Assembly: GCA_036381315.1 (NCBI GenBank)
Contig: DASVDB010000052.1
Span: forward strand, 1 to 45,025
Reading direction: 5' to 3'
Origin: Bacilli bacterium
GTDB lineage: Bacteria; Bacillota; Bacilli; Paenibacillales; KCTC-25726
DNA length: 45,025 nucleotides
The notes under the pieces were generated by a model that was not told the DNA's origin, made no database searches, and saw nothing but the letters and a program-made list of their open reading frames with translations. Position numbers and translations under genes: made by a program. Below, in pieces: positions 28,416 to 36,733 of the stretch. The stretch's first letter is position 1; every line of letters begins with the position of its first letter.

Positions 28416-29609
28416 TTACACAAACGTCCAAATCTCCTCGTACCATTTGCCGGCATATTGCCCGCCGGTTCCGCCATTCGGCGCGGAGGCGGCGCTTTCT
28501 TTGTCCGCAACGCGCAGCGTTTCCACCATGTAGCCGCCGCGCGACCGCAATTCGCCAGCCGTTTGGAACGCCTTTTCCCGGTTGTCTGCCGTATACAAAA
28601 TAAGGGCGCGGATATGGCTTTGCGCCGGAATGTCGGCAACCTGCATCATGCGGTTTGTCTCCAGGGCAAATCCGGTTGCCGGAGCCGGGCGGCCAAACTG
28701 CGTCAGCAGATTGTCGTATCTGCCGCCGCTTAACACGGGCGAACCGATTCCGGCGGCATAGCCTTCCATGACCATACCGGTATAATAAGAAAAATTCCCG
28801 CTCATCGTTAAGTCGATTGTGATATGCTCGCACACCCCGTAAGCGGCAAGCACGGCCCACACTTCGCACAGGTGGCGCAACGCCGCTTTGGCCGTCGCGC
28901 TCTCCGTAATTTCTTCCGCTTGTCCGCAAATTTCCCGGCCGCCGCGCAGCCGCAGGATGCCTTCCAGCTCGGCGTATGCCTTATCGTTCATGTTGAAACG
29001 GCGCAAAGCGGCGCGGTATCCGACAAAGTCGCGGTTTTGCAGCGCCTCTTTCAATTCGGCTTGCTCCGTTTCCCGGCCCGGCAACAGCGACGCCAGCAAC
29101 CCGTTTAAAAATCCGACGGAGCCAAGCGCGATTTTAAATTTTTTCACGCCGGCAGCCTGTAAAGAAGCGATGGCCAACGCGACCATTTCCGCGTCCGCCT
29201 CCGGCGAAGCGTCGCCGACCAATTCGACGCCCGTTTGCACAAACTCCGAATCGCGTCCGGCTTCTTCCTCAATCGCCCGAAACACCGAAGCGTGATAAGA
29301 CAGACGCAAAGGAAGCGGTTCATCCTTCAACAGCGACGCCACAACCCGGGCAATCGGAGCCGTCATATCGGAACGCAGCACGAGCGATGTGCCCCTGTTG
29401 TCCAAAAGCTTGAACAATTTATTGTTTGCCGTCGAGCTGGCCAGCCCAACCGTATCGTAATACTCCAATGTCGGAGTCATAATTTGCGTATAGCCCCACC
29501 GCTGCATGCACGCCAGCACCTGATGCTCGATGTGGCGCAGCTTCTCCACGGCTGCGGGAAGGAGATCCTTCATTCCCGGCGGCTTTTCGAAAACTTTGGG
29601 CAAAGACAT
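28416..29609 (-). CDS. hisZ: ATP phosphoribosyltransferase regulatory subunit HisZ
   Basis: HisZ resembles the catalytic core of histidyl-tRNA synthetase but serves as the regulatory partner of short HisG. The 397-aa protein has the class II motif 2-like VLRSDMTAPIARVVAS near residue 79 and motif 3-like LSGGRYDNLLTQFGRPAPATGFALE near 288. It lacks the tRNA-binding C-terminal domain, and its place at the head of a his operon directly before hisG favours HisZ over HisS. I chose the ATG at 29609 (MSLPKVFEKPPG) with GAGG eight bases upstream; a GTG three codons earlier is possible. Confidence 0.95.
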   Translation of the reverse strand: MSLPKVFEKPPGMKDLLPAAVEKLRHIEHQVLACMQRWGYTQIMTPTLEYYDTVGLASSTANNKLFKLLDNRGTSLVLRSDMTAPIARVVASLLKDEPLPLRLSYHASVFRAIEEEAGRDSEFVQTGVELVGDASPEADAEMVALAIASLQAAGVKKFKIALGSVGFLNGLLASLLPGRETEQAELKEALQNRDFVGYRAALRRFNMNDKAYAELEGILRLRGGREICGQAEEITESATAKAALRHLCEVWAVLAAYGVCEHITIDLTMSGNFSYYTGMVMEGYAAGIGSPVLSGGRYDNLLTQFGRPAPATGFALETNRMMQVADIPAQSHIRALILYTADNREKAFQTAGELRSRGGYMVETLRVADKESAASAPNGGTGGQYAGKWYEEIWTFV

Positions 29610-29627
29610 GAAAGACACCTCATCGCG

Positions 29628-29659
29628 CTTTAGTATGCTACCATACTACCAAACTAAAG
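29628..29659. promoter_or_regulatory. palindrome in the histidine operon leader (candidate operator)
   Basis: TAGTATG-CTAC-CATACTA (29631-29648) is a perfect 7-bp inverted repeat. It is nested in a wider inverted repeat CTTTAGT...ACTAAAG (29628-29634 and 29653-29659). It lies between the predicted transcription start (about 29666) and the hisZ start. The position suits a repressor operator. A TrpR/YerC-type histidine regulator is a known kind of candidate in Bacillota, but I cannot confirm that the motif is its site. Confidence 0.5.
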
Positions 29660-29672
29660 TAAGAGTACCGTT

Positions 29673-29701
29673 ATTCTAGCATGAATGAGCAAACGCGTCA
29701 A
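29673..29701 (-). promoter_or_regulatory. predicted vegetative promoter of the histidine operon
   Basis: On the minus strand TTGACG (29696-29701) and TAGAAT (29673-29678) are separated by exactly 17 bases. Transcription would start near 29666, giving a leader of about 57 nt. No T-box or long attenuator fits in it. Confidence 0.75.
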
Positions 29702-29717
29702 ATGGCGATGAAACGAT

Positions 29718-29746
29718 TTGTGGAAATAAGCGAAATGCGGCACAAT
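29718..29746 (+). promoter_or_regulatory. candidate promoter of the GH3 gene
   Basis: TTGTGG (29718-29723), a 17-base spacer and CACAAT (29741-29746) precede the chosen start by about 50 bases. Both hexamers are imperfect. Confidence 0.4.
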
Positions 29747-29794
29747 AGAAACAAACAAGTAAACGGCACACCCCGCTTTTGGGAGGAATGCGGC

Positions 29795-31663
29795 ATGCCC
29801 AAAACGATTTTGTACGGTGCAATGGCCGGCATAATCATTGTGCTGCTGGCCTTGGGCTCTTATCTATATGTAAAAAAAATGTCCGAAAATGCGCAAAATC
29901 CGCCCGCGAAGGCCACGCCAACCACGCCCGCCGCAACTTCGCCGACGCCTTCCGCTCCCGCGCCGAAAACGCCGGAGCCCGATCCAATTGCGGCAATCAT
30001 GTCCGCTTTAACCCTGCAGCAAAAAATCGGGCAAATGATCATGCCCGCGGCCGTGACGGCAAACGGCGCGCTCGCTCCTTCGTTTGCCGCCGATCTGGCA
30101 AAATACGGCTATGGCGGCGTCATCCTGTTTCGCGACGATATGCCCGATTTGCCGAAAACAGTCGCACTGACCGACGCAATCGGCAAAGCCGCCGGCGCGC
30201 TGCCGCCGTTTATCGCCACCGATCAGGAAGGCGGCAGCGTGTACCGGCTTACTTTCGGCACAAGCCTGCCAGGCAACATGGCGCTTGGCGCGGCACATTC
30301 CCGGTCAGGCGCTTACGCCGCCGGCAGCCTGATCGGCGAGGAACTGTCCGCTTTGGGAATCAATACGGATTTTGCCCCGGTGCTTGACGTTAACAACAAT
30401 CCGGACAATCCGGTGATCGGCGTCCGGTCGTTCGGCGCCGATCCGCAGTTGGTCGCCAAGTTGGGCTCGGCGGAAATTCAAGGCTTGCACGCTTCCGGCG
30501 TAATCGCCGCGGCCAAACATTTTCCCGGGCATGGCGACACGGACGTCGATTCGCACCTGGGCCTGCCTGTCATTCCTTACGACAAATCAAGATTGGAGAA
30601 AATCGAGCTCATCCCGTTCAAAAGCGCCATCGCACATGGCGTCGACATGATCATGGCCGCGCATATTACTTTCCCGGCGCTGGAGCAAACGACGGTTGTT
30701 TCCCGATTGGACGGTTCCAGGATTACTCCCCCCGCTTCGCTGTCGCATGCCGTGCTTACCGATCTGTTGCGCCACGAATTGGGCTACGAAGGCGTGATCG
30801 TGACGGACTCGCTGCAGATGAAAGCCGTAACCGACCACTTCGGCAGTGAACAGGCGGCCGTCATGGCCGTGCAGGCGGGGGCGGATCTTTTGTTGATGCC
30901 GCAAAACCCCGGCGATCTCGTTGCCAGACTTATGCAAGAAGTCAAGAGCGGCGCCATACCCGAAAGCCGGATTGACGAGTCGGTCCGCCGCATTTTGACC
31001 TTGAAGGAGAAATACGGATTATTCGCCACCGCCGGGCGGCAAACGCCCCTCACGGAAAAAATCGCACAAGCGCAGGCGAAAGTCGCCTCGCAAGCGCACC
31101 GGCAAACCGCGCAAAAGCTTGCCGAAAACGGCGTGACGTTGGTGAAAAACGAACGGAACACGCTGCCTTTTACTGTTCAAGACAACGCCCGCCTCCTCAT
31201 CCTCGCTCCGGACAACGGAACGCTGCAGACGATGCGGCGGACGGTTGCGCAACTTCTGCCGGACGGCCATGTGCGGATCGACGCATTTTCATACGCCGGC
31301 CTGGCGCAAATGACGCCGGACATGCGGCAAGCTGCCGCCCGTTCCGACTATGTGCTCATGGCCACGAGCAATTTGACGAAAGCGGGCAAAAGCGGCCGAT
31401 TTGCCGCCGATGTTGTCAGCGGCATGCGGGCGCAAGCCAACAGGCTCGCCGTGATGGCGTTGGACAGCCCGTACGATTTGGCCTACATTCCGAATGCGCC
31501 CGCTTACCTGGCCATCTACGGCAGCGTCGCCAACGTGAATCTGGATGCCGGATTGCGTGCGGTGTTCGGGAAGTACAACCCGACCGGCAAATTGCCGGTG
31601 TTCATCCCCGACCGCCTGCACGGCGGCAACCTTTATGAAATCGGCGCCGGTCTTTCCTATTAA
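29795..31663 (+). CDS. glycoside hydrolase family 3 beta-N-acetylhexosaminidase, membrane-anchored or secreted
   Basis: Likely hydrolyses N-acetylglucosamine from muropeptides or chitooligosaccharides outside the cytoplasmic membrane. The 622-aa protein starts MPKTILYGAM, has a hydrophobic helix at about 8-28 (anchor or signal), then a proline/alanine/threonine-rich linker to about 65. The GH3 barrel covers about 70-400: ATDQEGGSVYRLTF, NTDFAPVLDVNNNPDNPVIGV, the catalytic His/Asp loop KHFPGHGDTDVDSHLGLPV and the nucleophile Asp in GVIVTDSLQMKAV. A C-terminal GH3 alpha/beta domain follows (NGVTLVKNERNTLPF onwards). The KHFPGHGDT signature is typical of NagZ-type enzymes. I chose the ATG at 29795 because GGGAGG lies eight bases upstream; the longer frame to 29681 would overlap the histidine promoter. 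Confidence 0.92.
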   Translation: MPKTILYGAMAGIIIVLLALGSYLYVKKMSENAQNPPAKATPTTPAATSPTPSAPAPKTPEPDPIAAIMSALTLQQKIGQMIMPAAVTANGALAPSFAADLAKYGYGGVILFRDDMPDLPKTVALTDAIGKAAGALPPFIATDQEGGSVYRLTFGTSLPGNMALGAAHSRSGAYAAGSLIGEELSALGINTDFAPVLDVNNNPDNPVIGVRSFGADPQLVAKLGSAEIQGLHASGVIAAAKHFPGHGDTDVDSHLGLPVIPYDKSRLEKIELIPFKSAIAHGVDMIMAAHITFPALEQTTVVSRLDGSRITPPASLSHAVLTDLLRHELGYEGVIVTDSLQMKAVTDHFGSEQAAVMAVQAGADLLLMPQNPGDLVARLMQEVKSGAIPESRIDESVRRILTLKEKYGLFATAGRQTPLTEKIAQAQAKVASQAHRQTAQKLAENGVTLVKNERNTLPFTVQDNARLLILAPDNGTLQTMRRTVAQLLPDGHVRIDAFSYAGLAQMTPDMRQAAARSDYVLMATSNLTKAGKSGRFAADVVSGMRAQANRLAVMALDSPYDLAYIPNAPAYLAIYGSVANVNLDAGLRAVFGKYNPTGKLPVFIPDRLHGGNLYEIGAGLSY

Positions 31664-31667
31664 ACGC

Positions 31668-32153
31668 TTAATATTCTACCGGATGCTTGATGTAATTCCC
31701 GCCGGTGACAACATACAGCTTGTATGCGTTTGCGCCGGGAATGTCGAACATTTCATAACTGTCGCAGCCCATGCAATACTTATACGGATTTTGGTCGGTG
31801 ATAAAAAAAACCACATTCCATCGCCAATCCGGCTTCAACGGAATGATGAGCGTTTCTGCCACCGTTTCGTGCCCCATAATGGCAACCGCAAAGGAAACAT
31901 GCAGCAGCCCTTTGGTTTTGGTCCGCATCGGCTCTGTGGCGCCGCGCTTATTACGCGAAAACGCCTGATCGTCAAACTCCCTTTCGTGTTTGCCGTCCGT
32001 CGCTTCGACCCGCAACGTATATGCGGCAAATGCGCTTGGCTGTTTTGTGAAGGTGATTTCGGCCCGGTCCTGATGTTGCCGATATAACATTGTCAGGACA
32101 AGCAAAAACGAAATTGCCCAAAAGGCGTAATAGTAAAATTTCCGGATCCTCAT
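31668..32153 (-). CDS. small membrane-anchored protein, function unknown
   Basis: I do not recognise this family. The 161-aa product from the ATG at 32153 starts MRIRKFYYYAFWAISFLLVL, giving one N-terminal membrane helix. An extracytoplasmic domain of about 130 residues follows, with mixed charge, a pair of cysteines in KYCMGCDSYEM near the C terminus, and an aromatic-rich stretch (DWRWNVVFF). A longer start at 32180 (nine more codons) is possible; GAGG seven bases before 32153 favours the shorter form. It follows the phosphopantetheinyl transferase gene by 33 bases and converges with the GH3 gene with four bases between stops. The CxxC pair could be structural or bind metal; nothing more can be said. 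Confidence 0.65.
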   Translation of the reverse strand: MRIRKFYYYAFWAISFLLVLTMLYRQHQDRAEITFTKQPSAFAAYTLRVEATDGKHEREFDDQAFSRNKRGATEPMRTKTKGLLHVSFAVAIMGHETVAETLIIPLKPDWRWNVVFFITDQNPYKYCMGCDSYEMFDIPGANAYKLYVVTGGNYIKHPVEY

Positions 32154-32186
32154 TCCCGAGCCTCGCTTTCTCCCGGCCATTATCCG

Positions 32187-32891
32187 TTAAAACTCCCGGC
32201 ATAACCGCAAATACCGCCGCAGCAGTTCGGCGGCGTCCGTTACATCCGCCGTTTTCGGCAGCTCGTCATGATCCGCGCAGACGGCGCATTTATAATGCGG
32301 GTCAATGGCATAATGGCGTACGCAAACCGGTTTGCGGGGGCCGTCCGCCAACACATATCCGTTCCGTTCTTGGCGAAACCAAAACGCATCAAGCGGCAAG
32401 GCGAGCCCACGCCCATCCAGCTTGATGTAACTTTCCTTCAGCGTCCAAATATCGAAAAAATAGTCCGATCTGTCCGCCTCCGGCAGTTGCCGCAAAGCGG
32501 CGGCCTCTTCAGCGGCAAAAAAACGTTCGGCGATCTGAAAACGGATCGGGCGCACCCGTTCGATATCGACGCCGACCGGAAAGCGGGCAAATGCGCAAAC
32601 GACCCAGCAGCCGGAATGGGAAACATTAAAATGAAATGTCCCCGCTTCGGCAAGCGCAGGCTTTCCGTGCGCATTCGCAGTAAAGCGAAGCGAGGAAGGC
32701 GCTTTCGAAAGACATAATGACGCCTGCATCCGGACAGCGGCATCGCCGATCAGGGAACGCAGCCTGTCGGCTTCTTTTTTATACCGCAAAATCCGTTCGC
32801 GTCTTGCTGCCGGCAGCGTTTGCAGGCAACTTTGCACAAGCTCGGCGCCGAAACGCAAATCCGGTTCGCATTTGATGGCCACTATCCGCAT
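32187..32891 (-). CDS. 4'-phosphopantetheinyl transferase, Sfp family
   Basis: Transfers phosphopantetheine from coenzyme A to a serine of carrier proteins. The 234-aa length and motifs are of the Sfp/Gsp type rather than the short AcpS type. They are an N-terminal RRERILRYKKEADRLRSLIG near residue 30, the Mg-binding FPVGVDIERVRP near 110, and FFAAEEAAALRQLP followed by FDIWTLKESYIKLDGRGL near 150. No nonribosomal peptide or polyketide genes are in the window, so its carrier protein is not identifiable here. It ends close to the small membrane protein gene, and yvoF lies three bases upstream. Confidence 0.93.
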   Translation of the reverse strand: MRIVAIKCEPDLRFGAELVQSCLQTLPAARRERILRYKKEADRLRSLIGDAAVRMQASLCLSKAPSSLRFTANAHGKPALAEAGTFHFNVSHSGCWVVCAFARFPVGVDIERVRPIRFQIAERFFAAEEAAALRQLPEADRSDYFFDIWTLKESYIKLDGRGLALPLDAFWFRQERNGYVLADGPRKPVCVRHYAIDPHYKCAVCADHDELPKTADVTDAAELLRRYLRLCREF

Positions 32892-32894
32892 CGT

Positions 32895-33395
32895 TTAGCT
32901 TCCTTTTTCAGACAGGTTTTCACGGATTACGGTCAGCGGATTGCCCGCCACGAACGAGCCGGCGGCAACGTCTTTATGCACAACGGAGCCGGCGCCGACA
33001 ACAGCGTTATCGCCGATTACAACGCCGGGCAAAATGGTGCAGTTGGCCCCGATCATCACGTTGGAGCCGATATGCACTTCCCCGAGCCGGTATTCACGGA
33101 TTAAATACTCATGCGCGAGGATCGTGGTATTATAGCCAATGATCGTATTCCGCCCAATATGTATCAACTCGGGATAAAACACATCAACCATTGTCATCAG
33201 CGCGAACGCCGTGTTCTCCCCCACTTTCATACCCAGCGCATGCCGATACAACCAATTTTTCAGGCGCAAGGACGGTGAATAGCGGCAGATTTGCACGATG
33301 ATAAAATTTTTTATGGCTTTCCACAAACTGACCGTTTTGTAGATTTGCCAGAGCGAATTCGGTCCTTCAACCGGGTAACGGCGGGTGTTTCTCAT
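32895..33395 (-). CDS. yvoF: hexapeptide-repeat acyltransferase (YvoF-like)
   Basis: A 166-aa left-handed beta-helix acyltransferase. Hexapeptide repeats run from about residue 55 to 150: ELIHIGRNTIIGYNTTILAHEY, then GSNVMIGANCTILPGVVIGD and NAVVGAGSVVHKDVAAGSFV. Acceptor substrate cannot be deduced; relatives acetylate sugars or other small molecules. I chose the ATG at 33395, which overlaps the lgt stop (ATGA) and has GGAG eight bases upstream. In Bacillus the hprK-lgt cluster also ends in yvoF; the two intervening genes known there are missing here. Confidence 0.88.
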   Translation of the reverse strand: MRNTRRYPVEGPNSLWQIYKTVSLWKAIKNFIIVQICRYSPSLRLKNWLYRHALGMKVGENTAFALMTMVDVFYPELIHIGRNTIIGYNTTILAHEYLIREYRLGEVHIGSNVMIGANCTILPGVVIGDNAVVGAGSVVHKDVAAGSFVAGNPLTVIRENLSEKGS

Positions 33396-34327
33396 CGCTT
33401 TTGCTCCACAAACGAAAACCGCGAAACGATCGGATCCAGATAGCGCTCCTTGGCGAGCCCGCTCTTGCGGCGCCATACAATCAGCGCAATTGCCGCAATG
33501 ATCAGCAAAACAGCCAGCAATTGGGAGATCCTGACGTTCCCGTAATACATAATACCCGGCTCAAACAAGAGGCGCATCGGCGACCATAATGCCTGCATCA
33601 ATCCGGCCAACCAGTCGGGTCCGGTAAACGCCAGACTATCCGTGCGCAGGCCCTCGACAAAAAAGCGGCCAAGCGAATACCAGATGATGTAACTGAAAAA
33701 CAGTTCGCCGGAGCGCAAAAACGGCCGGCGGCGCAAGTAGAACAAAATCAGCAACCCAGCGATATTCCACACGGACTCATATAGAAACGTCGGATGGTAG
33801 TACGTCCCGTCAATATTCATTTGCTTTACGATAAAATCGGGCAGATGCAGCGTATGGCGCAAAAACGCTTCGCTTACCGGGCCGCCGTGCGCCTCCTGAT
33901 TCATGAAATTGCCCCAGCGGCCGATGATCTGGCCGATGATCAAACTGGGCGCGCAAATATCGACGATGCGCCAGAAGTTATAGCCTTTTCTCCGAACATA
34001 AAAATAACCGGCAACGACGGCGCCGATCAGCGCGCCATAAATGGCGATTCCGCCGTGCCATATTTTGAACACCTCGGCCAGATTGTTGCGATAGTCCTGC
34101 CATGAAAACGCGACATAATAAATCCGGGCGCCGATGATGGCGGAAGGGGCGCCAATCAACAACAAGTCCATGAAGAAATCCTGATGAATGCCGAAACGCT
34201 TGCCTTCGCGAATCGCCAATAACAGCCCGGCCAACGCCCCTATGCCCAAAATGATGCCGTACCAGCGAATTTCAATCAGGCCAAGGGTTAGCGCAACCGG
34301 GTTCAAATGGGAAGCCAGATCATGCAT
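33392..34327 (-). CDS. lgt: prolipoprotein diacylglyceryl transferase
   Basis: Adds diacylglycerol to the lipobox cysteine of prolipoproteins in the membrane, such as the solute-binding protein at 42393. The 311-aa integral membrane protein has seven hydrophobic segments, the N-terminal IRWYGIILGIGALAGLLLA near residue 20, the Lgt signature IIGRWGNFMNQEAHG near 140, and HPTFLYESVWNIAGL near 185. I chose the ATG at 34327 with GGGAG eight bases upstream rather than a TTG at 34342. It follows hprK closely and overlaps yvoF by four bases. Confidence 0.97.
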   Translation of the reverse strand: MHDLASHLNPVALTLGLIEIRWYGIILGIGALAGLLLAIREGKRFGIHQDFFMDLLLIGAPSAIIGARIYYVAFSWQDYRNNLAEVFKIWHGGIAIYGALIGAVVAGYFYVRRKGYNFWRIVDICAPSLIIGQIIGRWGNFMNQEAHGGPVSEAFLRHTLHLPDFIVKQMNIDGTYYHPTFLYESVWNIAGLLILFYLRRRPFLRSGELFFSYIIWYSLGRFFVEGLRTDSLAFTGPDWLAGLMQALWSPMRLLFEPGIMYYGNVRISQLLAVLLIIAAIALIVWRRKSGLAKERYLDPIVSRFSFVEQKR

Positions 34328-34353
34328 TGCCAAAACTCCCAACTATAATTGGT

Positions 34354-35292
34354 CTATTCAAATTCATCCAATTCTTCATTGATTGTTTCCGTCAATTTGT
34401 TCGTAAACTGCAGCGCGGCGTTAAAGCCCATTCTTTTCAGCCGGAAATTCATCGCGGCAACCTCGATGATGACGGCAAGGTTGCGCCCGGGGCGCACGGG
34501 AATGGTCACAAGCGGCAAATCCGTGTCTATGATTCTTGTCGTCTCTTCATCGATCCCTAAACGGTCATACATTTTGTCTTCCTGCCAGGTTTCCAATTTG
34601 ATGACCAATGTGATTTTTTTCTCGCTGCGAATCGCACCCGCGCCAAAAAGCGTCATGACGTTAATAATGCCGACGCCGCGAATCTCCAGCAAATGTTTGA
34701 TCAGTTCGGGAGCGTTTCCGAGCAGGACGTTGTCCGCGGTTTGGCGAATTTCCACGGCGTCATCGGCAATTAAGCGATGGCCTCTCTTCACCAGTTCCAA
34801 CGCGGTTTCGCTCTTGCCGATCCCGCTTCCGCCGATAATTAAAATCCCGACGCCGTACACATCGACCAATACGCCATGAATCGTCGTTGTCGGAGCCAGC
34901 CTGTTTTCCAGGAAGCTGGTAATTCTGCTGGCCAAAATCGTTGTGGCCACCGGGCTGCGCAATACCGGAAACTCGCGCCGTTCCGCCGTTTCCAGCAGTT
35001 CGGGCGGCACATCCTGCCCCCTGCTGATCAAGACGCACGGGGTTTCCTCTTCACACAGCTTGGACATTCTTTCCCGCTTTGCCGCCGAGCTCAACGTTTC
35101 CAAAAACGTCAATTCGGTTTTCCCCAATATTTGGATGCGTTCTTTCGGATGATAATTGTAGTAACCGGCGATCTCCAACCCCGGCCGGTACAAATCAGCT
35201 ACGGTAATCGGGCGCTTTAATCCGGATTCGCCGCACACGACTTCCAGATTGAATCGTTGTACGAGCTCGGACACTTTCAACTTTTTCGGCAT
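34354..35292 (-). CDS. hprK: HPr kinase/phosphorylase
   Basis: HprK phosphorylates Ser46 of HPr (and Crh) in response to fructose-1,6-bisphosphate and ATP, and dephosphorylates it when phosphate is high, setting CcpA-mediated catabolite repression. The 312-aa protein has the N-terminal domain (1-130), the Walker A motif [21 protein letters not shown] near residue 151, the catalytic region with [11 protein letters not shown] near 174, and the signature [19 protein letters not shown] near 204, then a basic [11 protein letters not shown] near the C terminus. Its likely substrate is the HPr-type protein at 14681-14950. It leads the hprK-lgt-yvoF set. Confidence 0.98.
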   Translation of the reverse strand: MPKKLKVSELVQRFNLEVVCGESGLKRPITVADLYRPGLEIAGYYNYHPKERIQILGKTELTFLETLSSAAKRERMSKLCEEETPCVLISRGQDVPPELLETAERREFPVLRSPVATTILASRITSFLENRLAPTTTIHGVLVDVYGVGILIIGGSGIGKSETALELVKRGHRLIADDAVEIRQTADNVLLGNAPELIKHLLEIRGVGIINVMTLFGAGAIRSEKKITLVIKLETWQEDKMYDRLGIDEETTRIIDTDLPLVTIPVRPGRNLAVIIEVAAMNFRLKRMGFNAALQFTNKLTETINEELDEFE

Positions 35293-35380
35293 CCATTCAT
35301 TCCCCTTTTTCCGCAGATGATTTCAATTTGCCCCATAATGTATTCATCGTAAAGCAATTGGCAATTGAAATCAATATGAA

Positions 35381-35414
35381 GAAGCAGGCCGGCGATTCAT
35401 CGCCGGCCTGCTTC
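35381..35414 (-). terminator. terminator after the MsmX/UgpC-type ATPase gene
   Basis: A perfect 15-bp stem (GAAGCAGGCCGGCGA and its complement) with a four-base loop lies 26 bases past the stop codon at 35441. The minus-strand T tract (TTCATATTG) is poor, but the stem is very stable. It is transcriptionally neutral toward hprK, which starts at 35292. Confidence 0.7.
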
Positions 35415-35440
35415 GGTTGATGCCCGGTAACGCTTATCTC

Positions 35441-36565
35441 TCATTCTCCGTAGAAAATGGACTTTTCCGTTTCCTTGTCAAAGACGTGAATCTTGTTCAT
35501 ATCGAGCGCCAGTTTCACGTTCGTTCCTTCTTTCAAACCTGCGCGGCCGTCAACACGGGCGATAATCGTATCTTTGCCGACGCCGTTGATGTACAGGAAC
35601 ATTTCGTGGCCCAGGTTTTCGGCAACTTCGATGAACACGTTCACGACGCTTTGCGGAGAAGCTTCCAGGAAGATCGGCTCCTGATGAATGTCCTCCGGGC
35701 GGATGCCCAGGATGACTTCCTTATTGGCGTAGCCTTTTTCCCGCAGTGTAGCGGCTTTCCCTTCCGGAATCGGAACGGAAATGCCTTCCGCTTTGAACAG
35801 CAGTTGGCCGGCGCTTTCCTGCAGTTGGCCGTTAATGAAGTTCATCGCGGGCGATCCAATGAAGCCGGCGACGAACAGGTTAACCGGATAGTTGTAAACA
35901 TCTTCGGGAGATGCAGCCTGTTGAATAACGCCGTCTTTCATAATAACGATACGGTCGCCCATCGTCATGGCTTCCGTTTGGTCGTGGGTAACGTAAATGA
36001 TCGTCGTTTCCAGACGTTTGTGCAGTTTGCTGATTTCGGCGCGCATCTGTACGCGCAATTTCGCATCCAGGTTGGACAACGGTTCGTCCATCAGGAACAC
36101 TTGCGGTTCGCGCACAATCGCGCGGCCCAAGGCGACACGCTGGCGCTGACCGCCGGACAACGCTTTCGGTTTGCGATCCAGCAAATGCTCGATATCGAGA
36201 ATTTTGGCCGCTTCGCGAACGCGGCGGTCGATGTCGGCCTTTTTAAATTTGCGCAATTTCAAACCGAAGGCCATGTTTTGATAAACGTTCATATGCGGAT
36301 ACAAGGCGTAAGACTGGAACACCATCGCGATATCGCGGTCTTTCGGGGCAACATCGTTCACAAGGCGGTCGCCAATGTACAGTTCGCCTTTGGAGATTTC
36401 TTCCAGGCCGGCAATCATCCGCAAAGTTGTGGATTTGCCGCAACCGGACGGACCTACGAGAACAAGAAACTCTTTGTCCTTAATTTCCAGGTTGAAATCG
36501 GAAACGGACGGCGTTTCGGAACCCGGATAAATTTTATAAACGTTGTTCAAGCGCAATCCTGCCAT
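35441..36565 (-). CDS. sugar ABC transporter ATP-binding protein (MsmX/UgpC type)
   Basis: Multitask ATPase of this kind powers several carbohydrate importers. The 374-aa protein has Walker A GPSGCGKSTTLRMIAG near residue 38, the Q loop in AMVFQSYALYPHM near 80, the ABC signature LSGGQRQRVALGRAIVREP near 134, Walker B VFLMDEPLSNLD near 154, and the His switch in IIYVTHDQTEAMT near 190. The C-terminal OB-type regulatory domain (about 240-374) of the CUT1 family includes VILGIRPEDIH near 291. Alone among sugar transporter genes here, it is a candidate to serve the importer at 42393-45018, which shows no ATPase of its own within the window. Confidence 0.95.
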   Translation of the reverse strand: MAGLRLNNVYKIYPGSETPSVSDFNLEIKDKEFLVLVGPSGCGKSTTLRMIAGLEEISKGELYIGDRLVNDVAPKDRDIAMVFQSYALYPHMNVYQNMAFGLKLRKFKKADIDRRVREAAKILDIEHLLDRKPKALSGGQRQRVALGRAIVREPQVFLMDEPLSNLDAKLRVQMRAEISKLHKRLETTIIYVTHDQTEAMTMGDRIVIMKDGVIQQAASPEDVYNYPVNLFVAGFIGSPAMNFINGQLQESAGQLLFKAEGISVPIPEGKAATLREKGYANKEVILGIRPEDIHQEPIFLEASPQSVVNVFIEVAENLGHEMFLYINGVGKDTIIARVDGRAGLKEGTNVKLALDMNKIHVFDKETEKSIFYGE

Positions 36566-36733
36566 ACAACTCTCCCCCTAAACAGTGAAATCTTCCATAT
36601 CTATCTTACTCCACCCCGGCATGAAAGACTATGCACATTCCTTACAAAAATCGCCGCCGCATTTTCGTTACTTTGTACAATGCCTGCGAATCCGCTTTGC
36701 GAATACGCTTGATGCACATAACGGAGAGGAAAG

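Noticed and set aside
28416-29609. Histidyl-tRNA synthetase (hisS)
   Set aside because: The class II core is there, but the protein lacks the anticodon-binding domain and lies directly before a short hisG, which fits HisZ.
35417-36712. 431-codon plus-strand open frame opposite the ABC ATPase gene
   Set aside because: Antisense shadow of a gene with all ABC ATPase motifs; no ribosome-binding site and no recognisable protein features.
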